Positions 12,155-21,760 of a DNA stretch of 64,000 bases are shown piece after piece. The DNA lies in NCBI GenBank assembly GCA_004431415.1, contig QPMI01000039.1, forward strand, positions 558,001-622,000. Direction: 5' to 3'. Position 1 is the stretch's first letter. Each line of letters begins with the position of its first letter. A model generated the notes under the pieces. It was not told where the DNA came from. It searched no databases and was given only the letters and a program-made list of their open reading frames with translations. The stretch comes from Cyanophora paradoxa. Taxonomy: Eukaryota; Glaucocystophyceae; Cyanophorales; Cyanophoraceae. Position numbers and translations under genes: made by a program.

Positions 12155-13218
12155 ATGGCCGCGCAAGCAGCGACGGCTGCCGAGCGCGTCCTGAGCCACT
12201 TCAGTAAGTGGCAACCGGCTTACCTCTCCGGAGCCGCTGTCATCGGGATCTTCAGCGCCTTCGGACAGTTTTGCTACAATCTGGGCGCGGCGGTGCGTGT
12301 ATTGCGCATTTCTTCCGCGCACGGCATGCCAACTTGCGTTCGTCCAGGGGAGGGAGCAGGAAGTGAACGTCCTCAAGGCGCGCGTTAATCACATTTCTCC
12401 TCAGCATGAAGCTCACAGCCGCGTGCGCAGGAGAAGCTCGTGCATGAGAAGGTGCGCGTGCTTGAGCTTCGTGCATGCGCGGGGTGCCGCGCGCTGGCCC
12501 GGCCGGGCATGCATCGCGCGCATTTTCGCAACTATAGCTATAGCTAGGAGCGCTAGCTCACTGCCGCGTGCGCAGGAAAAGCGCGTGGGTGCAGAGGTGC
12601 GTTGAGCGTGCACGGGATCCCGCGCGCTCGCCGTGTTCGGGCATCGCATTAGCTGCTTCTCACAGCCGTGTGCGCAGGAGAAGCTCGTGCATGAGAAGGT
12701 GCGCGTGCTTGAGCTTCTTGCATGCGCGGGGTGCCGCGCGCTGGCCCGCCCGGGCACATACATGCATTGCATTTCCGCTTCTAGAAGCTCACAGCCGCGT
12801 GCGCAGGAAAGGCGCGTGGGTGCAGAGGTGCGTTGAGCGTGCGCGCGCGGGATCGATCCCGCGCGCTGGCCGCGCTGTGCGCAGAAGAAGCTCGAGGGCG
12901 AAAAGGTTCCTTCACGAAACGAATTACTCGATCGGCGCCTGACGCATTCGGCCTGAGCCTCGCGGCAGGAGAAGCGAGCTTCGCTGCAGGCGGACCTCGT
13001 CTACGCCCAGGGAAAGGTCCGCAAAGACCAAGACCACGTGCACGGTCGTTGTCTTTGCGAAGACGACCATTCGAATTCTGCAGGCCGCGATTGCGGACGT
13101 CTTTTCTCAATTCTCAAAGCGCCACGACCCTCAGTCTATCGCCAAGACGATGGTGCGCCTGAAATCCTTCTACTCCGTGGATATGTTTGATTTGTTGCCA
13201 CAGGAGCCGTCGGAGTGA
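12155..13218 (+). CDS. Small membrane/coiled-coil protein built from 21-nt micro-exons
   Basis: Ten exons: 12155-12292, 12348-12377, 12431-12451, 12576-12596, 12678-12698, 12807-12827, 12885-12905, 12969-13016, 13084-13152 and 13204-13218, giving about 134 residues. Exon 1 ends in a hydrophobic stretch (YLSGAAVIGIFSAFGQF), probably one membrane span. Exons 3-7 are each exactly 21 nt and phase 0, encoding EKLVHEK, EKRVGAE, EKLVHEK, ERRVGAE and KKLEGEK, so each adds one heptad of a charged helix. Exon 8 continues it (EKRASLQADLVYAQGK) and exon 9 ends DPQSIAKTM. The second intron is GC-AG. I do not recognise the family; an organelle-membrane protein with a protruding helix is a guess. The regular exon size and shared phase argue for a real gene. 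Confidence 0.75.
12411..12870 (+). repeat. Tandem A-B-A-B duplication of micro-exons with introns
   Basis: Unit A (EKLVHEK exon plus flanks) is at about 12411-12535 and again at 12655-12780; unit B (E[K/R]RVGAE exon plus flanks) is at about 12555-12640 and again at 12786-12870. The intron flanks are as similar as the exons. A and B also share the acceptor block CAGCCGCGTGCGCAG, pointing to one ancestral unit. Confidence 0.9.
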
Positions 13219-13619
13219 GGGGTGCGGACGTGTTACGAGTGAGGTGTGCGAACTTGTCATGGCCCATCCATCAATTCATCTCCTTTGCCCCAGCTTCAGC
13301 GCCAGCCTGCCCTCTCCTGAACTTGCTCCCTCTCGAAATCCTATTCCGTCCCGCCAGATTCGATCGCGATGTAAGAGCCCGTCCCTCTCCCGGCAGTATA
13401 CGTGCGCATGCATGTACAGTAACGTCAATGTCGATCTTATCTTAAAGGCGCCTTCTTGCCTGGGCGATGCCGATCGACTTTGGAGGCCGGGGTTCCGAGT
13501 TCGACCCTGCGACCTCCCTCGCTGCCGTCCGCCTCTGTGCGAACTAGCTCCGCCCCCGCCACCCCCCCCCCCTCCCCCCCCCCTCCCCCCTCCCCTCCCC
13601 AGTCTACACGCGGTGTACC
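13219..13619. other. Intergenic, with pyrimidine tract
   Basis: 3' flank of the micro-exon gene. It contains a less GC-rich part (13219-13500) and a nearly pure C/T run at about 13559-13605. No gene is seen. Confidence 0.5.
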
Positions 13620-15050
13620 CTAGTCTACACGAGGGCGGCCGAGGAGGGAGGAGGGGACCCGCGCGAGAAGGAAAGGGCGGCGGGAGACCGGCGGGGAGGA
13701 ACAGAGGGCCCCCGGGCGGGGCGGGGCGGGGCGGAGGGCGGGGCCCGGGGAGGAAGGCGCGTGGGAGTCGCGTGGAGGGGAGCGTGAAGCGGTGGCTCCC
13801 TCGCGAATGAAGCCGCCGGCCGCCTCCTCGCCCGCCGCGATCACCCTTTCGAGTGCCCCGGAGACGCTCCGGGGGAGTACCGCCCTCCTCTGCCCCCTCC
13901 ACCTCGTCCCCCATCGCGGCCTGCGCGGGCGCCTCAGGGGCAGGTCGCGGCGGCAGAGAGAGGGAAAGAAGTGGGTACCCCGCCCGCCTCCTCCCCCGCT
14001 GTCCCTCCTCGTCGACTTCGCTCTCTCGTCCCCGCGTTGGAGACGGGGGAGGGCTCAGGGAGGGAGGGAGGGGGGGTGGAGGGGGGAGGGGAGGGGAGGG
14101 GGAGGGGGGGGGGTAGGAGGGCGGCGCTGGAGATGTGGAGGGCAAGGGGCGACAGGGGTAGCGGAAGGGAAGGGGGAGGGACGGGAGGGAGTAGCGGGCA
14201 AAAGGGGGTGCATGGCACGCGGGGGAGGGGCAGGAAGGAGCGCGTGCGGCTTTGAGGGCGGGCGCGGCGGGGGCGGAGAAGGGTAGGGGGAGGGGAAGCG
14301 GAGGGAGGGCCGGTCCCTGGCATCTGCGCCCCCGATAAGGAGACGGCGAGCGGGCCGCGGGGGGTGCGAAACGGCGCGCACAGGAGCCTGCGGGAGGTGC
14401 GGGGGGCCGGCCCTGCGCTTTGGAGCGGACTGGAAGCGCTCGCCATCGCCGCCGCCGGCCCGGGGCGGGGAAGGGGGGAGGGGGCCGGGAGGGCCCCCGC
14501 CCGCCGCCTGCGCCGTCCGCTCCTCGCAACTGAAAGACTCGCAAAAAAAGAGGGGCCCCGGGCCCCTCTCCCGGAGGGGCGCCGCCTCTCGCGCCCCGAA
14601 GGCGCGGCCCCCGCGCACCCGCGCCGCAGTGCCCCGAAGCGCGCGAGCGGATGCGGTCCGACGCGGGACCGAGCATTGGCACCGGCACGCCGCCTCGCGA
14701 TCGGCGCGGGGCCGCGCATTGCTGCCGGCACGCGGCGGCTGAATGCCACGCGGGCCTCGTCTGCCGGCTGGCGGGAGCCATGGCCGGCCGCGGCAGCTGA
14801 GAGTGAGCCGAGTGAGCCGGCGCCGCGAGTGGAGTGAGCCGCCGCCGCGGCCCGCCGGCTCTCGACTCGCGACGCACCTCCTGAGAAAGCGATGGAACGC
14901 GGCGGGACTCAGCGATAGTCCTGCTGAGAGGCGTCGCTGGACAGCGCGGGGACGAGCGCTGCGAGGGGAAGGCCGCGGCTGCTGCGGGGACAGAAGGCGC
15001 TGCGCGAGGCCTCCAGCGGGGCCTGACCTCGGCTTGAACTCTGGCCTGGC
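13620..15050 (+). repeat. Dispersed repeat, copy C
   Basis: Colinear with copy B, including CATCGCGGCCTGCGCGGGCG (13911), GGCCGGTCCCTGGCATCTGC, ATAAGGAGACGGCGAGCGGG (near 14335), CTCGCAAAAAAAGAGGGGCC (14538) and the 3' module at 14925-15050. It ends about 100 bp before the LYR gene start. Copies B and C differ by small insertions and deletions in G/C runs. Confidence 0.85.
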
Positions 15051-15149
15051 GGCTTGGAGCCGTGAGGGGGTAGAGGGCGGTTGTGGCCTGGCCAGGTCGG
15101 CAACAGCCCAGCCGGCGACCAGCTCACTTGAAACGGCTACAACAACGCA

Positions 15150-15721
15150 ATGCCGCCAGGCCCGCGGGCGCAAGAGGCCCTCTCCCTATACCGCGCCATC
15201 CTTCGCGCCGCGAAAGGCATGCCGACGGACAACCGTGTCGGATTCATCAGAGCAAAGGTGCGGCGGCGGCGCTCCTAGCTCACCGCGCGCCCGTCGGCCG
15301 CCGCTAACACGGACCGCCGCGCCGCTCAGACCCGGCATGAATACGATAAGGCACGCGGCGAGACGGACCCCGAGAAGATCGACTTTCTCCTGCGCCTCGG
15401 ATGGACGCAGCTCGACAGCATCCAGGTCCAGGTGACCGCGCGCGCGCCGTGCGACCTTGACCGCGTGCCATGCGCCGGCGAGCGTGGCGCTGTTAGCTAT
15501 AGACGCATCGCGCCGCCGCGCAGCGATGAGCGCGCGAAATCTGAGGCGCGTTCTGCCCGCAGGCGCAGCACCTGACCGAGCTCGCCCAGATGGACATGAG
15601 GCCCTTCAAAGGTCGGCCTGGCCCCCGCGGCCCGCGGCCGCCGCCGGCTCGCCGGCCCCGGCTCGCGCTCATGCTGCGGGTCGCAGGCGTGCGGAACACG
15701 GTGACTCTCGAGGACGACTAG
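15150..15721 (+). CDS. LYR-motif (Complex1_LYR family) protein
   Basis: Four exons: 15150-15257, 15330-15431, 15563-15611 and 15686-15721, giving about 97 residues. The L-Y-R motif is at residues 13-15 (EALSLYRAILRAAKGMPTDN), followed by the family's helical pattern with a basic second helix (IRAKTRHEYDKAR) and DPEKIDFLLRLGWTQLD. LYR proteins are small, usually mitochondrial, adaptors for respiratory-complex assembly and Fe-S delivery, working with acyl-ACP. The size and motif position fit; which subfamily is unclear. All introns are GT-AG; the exon 2 donor could alternatively be 6 nt earlier. The gene lies directly downstream of repeat copy C. Confidence 0.85.
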
Positions 15722-16032
15722 CTCGGGGCGGCCCGGCCGCCTGCTCTTCTACTTTAATCTGCTACGGGGATCCTCCCAGCGAGAGCTTTCGCCCAGTTCC
15801 AGCCTGCACTGTTCAGGCTCGGGCGCCGGCTGATCATGAGACGAACAGCTCTGCGCCGATTATCGGCTACGCCGGCTCCCCTCGGCCCCCGCGCCTCCGT
15901 CCTTCCGGCCCTCCCCGATGCAGCTCTACAGCTCTGCGTGATCCATCTATGCCTATCGCACTCCGCAACAGTAACTGTATCTTAGTTTAATAATTATAAC
16001 GAAGACTGAAAGTCGCGTGCGCGCGTGGGCGG
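15722..16032. other. Convergent intergenic region
   Basis: Holds the 3' flanks of the LYR gene (+) and the membrane protein gene (-). AT-richer near 15950-16015. No RNA gene or repeat recognised. Confidence 0.5.
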
Positions 16033-16828
16033 TCACAGGCGCAGGGGGAAGCCGGCGCCGGCGCCGGAGAGGACGCGCGCCGTCGCGTTTTGGAAGCGGA
16101 CGGTGGTCGGGCGCGGGTTCATGAGGTGCTGGAACTGCGCGCGCGCGCGAGCGCCGCCCAGCGTCACAAGCGGCGCGAGGTCTACTTTAGATGAAACTCG
16201 AAGTTCAGTTCGAACCTTGCGCCTCCTGAGCTTGCTGCGGATCCACTTCACCAGGCCCCAGAGCGCGATGAAGCCGACGACCGCCGCGACGGAGACGCCC
16301 GCGACGCAGCCGCCCCCGCACTCTGAGGCAGCGCTCGAGTCTGAGGCGCCGAGGCGCGGGCGGGCGGGCGGGCTGCGAACGCACGGGCGGAGGTGCTCTG
16401 CGAGAAGCGTTTCACCTGCTGGATCGTCGTGTCGAGCTGCGAGGCGAGGCAGTTGCGCTCCGCGTACACCCAGAGGCCCCCGCAGTTCACCGAGTTCCCG
16501 CTGCGCTGGCCGGCGGGCGCGACGCTGAGCACTCGGGAGGGCCCGCGAAGCGCTCGGGCACCGCAAGCGCTCACCTCCAGAGGCAGCCCTGGCCGGGGCA
16601 CCTGCAGGGCTATGAGATCCGGATGCGCTTCACACGGTGGACGTGTACGCGGCGCGCTAACCACTGGCAGGTGCCGAACCCGTCCCACTGGTAAACGCAG
16701 GCGCTGCAGGAGATGTGTTGGGCGCAGAGCCCCGCCGCGCTCTCCTCCTTCGTCGGCACGACTGTTGCAGAGGCCGACCGGAGCGCCGCGAGGAGGGCGA
16801 GGAGGGCGCCCAGGACCCGCCCCTCCAT
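16033..16828 (-). CDS. Cys-rich single-pass type I membrane protein
   Basis: Minus-strand exons 16828-16665, 16601-16575, 16524-16385, 16340-16216 and 16134-16033 sum to exactly 186 codons. It starts with a signal peptide (MEGRVLGALLALLAALRSA). A short ectodomain follows with many Cys (LCAQHISCSACVYQWDGFG, then TCQ-CPGQGCLW, NCGGLWVYAERNC), reminiscent of PSI/plexin-type or EGF-like disulfide modules but not assignable. One membrane span (VAGVSVAAVVGFIALWGLVK) is followed by a basic stop-transfer (RSKLRRRK) and a short cytoplasmic tail ending FPLRL. The third intron is only 44 nt. It is probably a surface or endomembrane protein; function unknown. It is divergent from the coiled-coil gene at 17200. 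Confidence 0.75.
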
Positions 16829-17199
16829 AGCGCAGTTCGAGGCGCTTCTGGAAGACGCGCTGGAAAGGCGGCCAGTCTCTGGGACAGGAGGCGGCCGGGC
16901 GTTGTCGCGGCTTGTCGGCCTGAAGCTGTTGGCTGCACGTGTACACTTGTAGCTACGCGAAGGAAGCGCGTTAGCAGAGCGGCGGTGGCAGTGCCGTGCT
17001 CAATCCGGGGTACGTGGGTGCGTGGCCCAACTGGGGTACATCTTAAAGAGGCATATCATCGCCTCTGTTCGTGGTGCGGGCCGGCCCTCCTGCCGTCGTT
17101 TAGACACAGCAGCCTCTGTCTCTGCCCTGCCTCGTCGCGGCACGGCTGGTGCAGTTCTCACTCAATCCGGCTTGTCGGCAGGCCTAGAGGCAGTTCAGA
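16829..17199. promoter_or_regulatory. Divergent promoter region
   Basis: 371 bp between the starts of the membrane protein (-) and the coiled-coil gene (+). It contains moderately GC sequence with a GGGTACGTGGGTGCGTGG block near 17010. No TATA box is obvious. Confidence 0.4.
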
Positions 17200-20100
17200 A
17201 TGAGCAACGCGTTCGCGACGTTCCTCGTTCCGGTGCGTCTCTTTAGCGACGGCGTCGTGGGCGGTCGGCCGGGCGCCGACGGAATCAACATCATATCTGC
17301 CGCTGGGTTGGGTTGGGGTCATGGGCGACGTTTTCGTTTTCGGGCGGACTGCGCGGTTACGGTTTAGAGCGGCATCAGCGCGGCCTGCCGGCCCAACCGC
17401 CCCGCCGTTCGCTGCGCGCGCACCGACGTCGCGGCTTCGCAGGCCGGCGCCGTCGATGTCAATGCGCCGGCCCGCGGCGTGACGGGCACGCTCGCGGTTT
17501 CTACCTCTCGCAACTTGGCGGCGGCGGCGGCCCTCGCCTCCGGCCGGAAGGCCTTCCTCGGCTCGCGCCCGTCGAGCACGTTCTCTTTCGGCGCCCAGGC
17601 CCCCGCGTTCACCATCAGCAACGAGCTCGAGAGTGCGCCGCTCGGGCACCGGAGCCGACGGCCGCGGCTGATGGCTGGCGGACACGTTGCGCAGCCCCGC
17701 GGGTTAGCTCGGATGGCGCCGGCAAGGTCATCGAGGTCCTGGAGAAGGTCACCGAGAAGGTGAAGACCCAGACTCTGAACTTGTGGAAGAACGCCAACCC
17801 GAAGGTGCGCCCGCGGCCCGGCGCCGACGGCGCGGCGGCGGCGTCGGTCCGACGGCGGTGCGGCGCGTGGGCAGGACGTGCCGGAGCCGCTCTCCAAGGC
17901 CTGGTCGGCCTTCCTGAAGACGGCGCCGAAGATTAAGTCGGTGCTGCCGGCCCCCTACAAGGAGATGAGCGACGACGCCGCCGGCTTCTCCGCCATCACC
18001 GCCGTCATGGGTCCGCGCCCCGCCCGCCCCGCCCCCTGCGCTCCTTTTCCCTTCCTTTTCTGAGGCTCGGGCAGCCGTCCTCCACCTGTGGTACGCCGTC
18101 AACGTCTCGGGCCCGTCCGAGCCGCCCAAGTCCCGCGTCCAGGCGCGTCCCTGTCTTGCCGCGCCGCGCAGGGCGCCGGCAGCCGCGCCCGAGGCTGACC
18201 GGCGGAGCAGGAGGTGCCGAAGGAGATCGTGATGAAGCAGGACACGTCCTCGCCGCGCATCATGCAGGAGCGCGGCCGCACCGCCGAGGTCCGCCCGCTC
18301 TGCCGCACCGCGCCGCGCCTCGGATCGAATTCGAACCGCTCGTCTGACGTCGATGTGCCCGTTCTTTCTCTGCGCAGTCGTACAAGAACGAGTTCGAGCA
18401 GCTGACCAAGGACGTCGAGGCCCAGATCATGTCCGGCATCTCCGAGGTCAGCGTGAGCGCCGCGAAATTTGATCTCGAATTCGGTCGGTCTGCGATTCGA
18501 TCCGGGGAGCTGACGCCGCCGCCCTCGTGCAGGAGAACCTGGACCCGTCCATCGTCTCCCAGATCGAGATCTCCTTCATCAACAGCACCGTCAACGTGAC
18601 CGTCAAGGTCCGTTGTACACGTACCCCTCTTCTTCCCCCTCGCCTCACGCCGCGGGGGGGTACAGGACGACTGGAAGAAGGTCTCGTTCGACGAGCAGGA
18701 GAAGGTCGGCGCCAAGCTGGCCGACAAGGTCTGCCATCTCTCTCTCTCTTCAAATTCAAATTTGAATTCGAATCTAAACCCGTTTTACAGGTCCGCAAGC
18801 TCGAGTTCACCGAGGTCGACGTCCTCGACAAGGACGGCATCCTCCTCGGGTACCACCGCAGGTCCGTCCCCGCCGGGACCCCGTACCCCCGCCCGCCCGC
18901 CGGGGTGCCGCGTACCCCCCTCAAGCGCCGAAGCAGCTCGGAGGTCGCCGTCAACTTCGGCACCCGCTACCGCGCCATCATCGAGTCCCAGGCCGCCTCC
19001 CTCGACGTCCGTACCCCCCTCCTTCCTTCCTTCCCCCCCCCCCCCCCCCTTCTCTTCCTCTAACTTCTTTTCGGTGCAGGCGCTCAAGGCGCAGCTGGAG
19101 ACGACGAACGCGGCGCTGGGCGAGCGCGACGCGCGCATCGCGGCGCTTGAGAAGGAGTCGGCGCAGCGCGGCGAGGGCCTCGCGCAGGCCCGCAGCCAGG
19201 TCCAGGCCCTGGAGCAGGAGAAGGCCGCCCTCAAGAGCACCCAGGCCGAGCTCCAGGCCCAGATCTCCTCCCAGGCCGACAAGCTCAAGAACCTCCAGGC
19301 CCGCCCGGATCAAATCATCCGGCCCGGCGATCTTGATCCGCCCTGACCGGAGTCGATCCCGGGCGCGCAGGCGACTCTGCAGAGCACGATCGTGGAGCGG
19401 GACAACGCCGTCGCGCAGAGCGCTGCGGCGGTGCAGAAGGCGGACGCGGCGGCGGCGCAGGCCGAGCAGCTCAACGCGTCCCTCCTCGACACCCAGGCCA
19501 AGCTCCAGGTCCGCGGGCGGGCGGCTGGAGAGGGGCGGGGGGCGCCTCGCTGACTTGTTCGGTCCAGGCGACCTCGGAGAAGCTGGCGCAGACCTCGTCG
19601 GCGCTGCAGGGCGCCACCGCCGAGCGCGACGCCGCCATCCAGAAGCTCACCGCCGTGCGCCCCGTACCCCCCTCCCCCGTCCCGCCCCCGCTTAACCTGT
19701 ACCCCCTCCCGCAGGTCCAGCAGCAGCTGGAGACGGCGAACGCGGACAAGGCCAAGACCGCCGCCGCTCTCTCCAAGCTCCAGGCCGACTACAACGCCGT
19801 GCAGCCGACCCTCAAGGCCGCCCAGGCCGACCTCGCCAAGAAGGAGACCGAGGTTCGGCTCCCGCTGGGGCCTTTCCATTCTTTCTTCTTCCCCCCGTGA
19901 CCCGGCGCCCCGCCATGCCGGCAGGTCGCCGCGGCGACGCAGAAGCTGCAGGCGCTCACCGCCGAGCGTACCCAGCTCGCCTCCCAGGTCGCCTCCCTCA
20001 AGGTGCCGTACCCCCCTCGTCTTCTCCCCCTCTCCTCCCCCCCCCTCCTTTTATTTCCTGACGGGGCCGGCAGGCCTCGGACGCGTCGCGCGCCTCGGCC

Positions 20101-20858
20101 CTCGGCGCCGCTGAGAACAAGATCAAGGCGCTCGAGAACTCGGTACCCCGTCCCCTCCCCCTCGCCTCGGTAGTACCCCCCCCCCCTGACCCGGCCGCCC
20201 CCTCCCCCAGATCGCCCAGGCGGACGGCAAGGTCCAGTCGCTGTCGGCGGACAAGGCGGCGCTGGCGCAGCAGCTGGCGGGCCTGAAGGGCGCCGAGGGC
20301 CAGATCAAGCAGCTGACGGCGGCGAAGGAGTCGCTGGACGCCAAGCTGCAGGCGGCCGCCGACGAGAAGGCCGGCCTCCAGCAGCAGCTCGCGGCGCTGA
20401 AGGACGCGAGCAGCAAGCTCGCGGCGCTCCAGAGCGACAAGAGCAAGCTCGAGGCGGCCGTGCAGTCGGCCAAGGAGCAGGTCGCGTCGCTCCAGGCGGA
20501 GAAGAAGGAGCTGACGTCGGCGGCCACCGCCGCCGAGCGGACCGCAAAGGCGGCCCAGACGGAGGCCGAGAAGGCGGCGGCGGCGGCGGCCAAGCTGGAG
20601 CAGCAGCTGGCGTCGACGCAGGCGGAGAAGTCGAAGCTCAACTCGGACATCACGGCGCTGAAGACGGAGAAGGGCGAGGCGGTGCGGTACGCCTCCATGT
20701 CCGAGGCCAAGATCCGCGAGCTCACCTCCAAGGTCCCTCCTCCCTCCCTTCTCGACTGACTGATTGCTTCCGAGCCTTCTTCTCCTGCTGATCCCTCTCT
20801 CTCTCTCTCTCGCTCTCAGATCGCGAAGCTCGAGTCGCAGCTCAACGGCGACGAGTAG
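17200..20858 (+). CDS. Long coiled-coil protein of unknown function
   Basis: Clear exons include 17443-17632, 17695-17804, 17875-18010, 18075-18142, and many more to the TAG at 20856-20858. The first exon (ATG 17200, MSNAFATFLVP) is less certain because the next acceptor is about 210 bp away. The N-terminal third is globular (KVIEVLEKVTEKVKTQTLNL; ISFINSTVNVTVK; TEVDVLDKDGILLGYHR) and unrecognised. From about 19080 it is an Ala/Lys/Glu/Gln-rich heptad coiled coil (ALKAQLETTNAALGERDARI; LSADKAALAQQLAGLKGAEG), ending IAKLESQLNGDE. Two introns are GC-AG (18143-18210 and 19299-19370). Long coiled coils of this kind serve as cytoskeletal, tether or organelle-surface rods; the sequence does not say which. 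No membrane span is visible. Confidence 0.8.
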
Positions 20859-21760
20859 GCGCCTCTCGGCCCGCCCGGCCGATGCCGGAGCCTCGCGCGG
20901 GCGCGTTCTTCCTCTTCTGGGGCTTGGGGTCGGCCCCCTGTCTGTGTCCGTCCGTCCGTCCGTCTGTCTCGCGCGCGCGCCCCGGAGAGGCTTCCTCACC
21001 CCCCCTCCATGTACTTTCACCAGTTCCAGGATGCTTTTTTGATCGACCGCGTCATAATAATCACGCATGTTTAGAGGCTGTAGCCATGTATGTGATCCCC
21101 TCTCAGGCAGTGCAGGTCGCCCAGATGACCCGTATAAAGTAGTGCGATTTTCTTCGAGCTAGCGCTCCCCCCTTTCCTCCTCCGAGGCTCTCGGGCCGCG
21201 GGGCTGTCCCTCTGCGGCCCCGCGCCCTTGCGCCCGCGTTCCAGCATCGAGCCTGGTCGTGCATTGATGTTCAATGGTTTTTCGTGTGTTCAGAGAGTGC
21301 CTATCTTCGATCCCTTGAAGAGCGGGTGCCTGGCCATGGGGATCTAGATCTACTAGGTCCGGACCCGGGAGCCTATAGACTAGCCTGCGCAAGCCGCGGC
21401 GGGGCCTGAGCGGCGCGGCCCCAGCGAAGCAGTGATTTTTGGCTTAAATCGATATCATAGTATTATCGATATCACATTTTCAATTTTGCAACAGGCCCTG
21501 CTGCCTTCCCAACCAACCTAAGGGCCTTCAAACTTGACAACAAGGCTTTCATCATGTGTTCATCCGATCATGATTATGGCCGGGCCCCGGGCATCATGCA
21601 TATGCATGTGACAGTGTGTTTGTTTTGCATATGTTGCAATGCAAACCGTCACGGCGCCGCGGCATTACTAAAGTCATCATGGCATGATCACGCTATCATG
21701 GGCACGATCAGACGGCGCGCGCGTGCCGGCCGAGGGCGCGGGGCGGTCCGGCGCCGGTGG
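20859..21760. other. Convergent intergenic region
   Basis: 3' flanks of the coiled-coil gene (+) and the Kelch-BTB gene (-). It includes a (TCCG)n-like run near 20950 and AT-richer sequence with the palindrome ATCGATATC repeated near 21449-21472. No gene is recognised. Confidence 0.5.
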
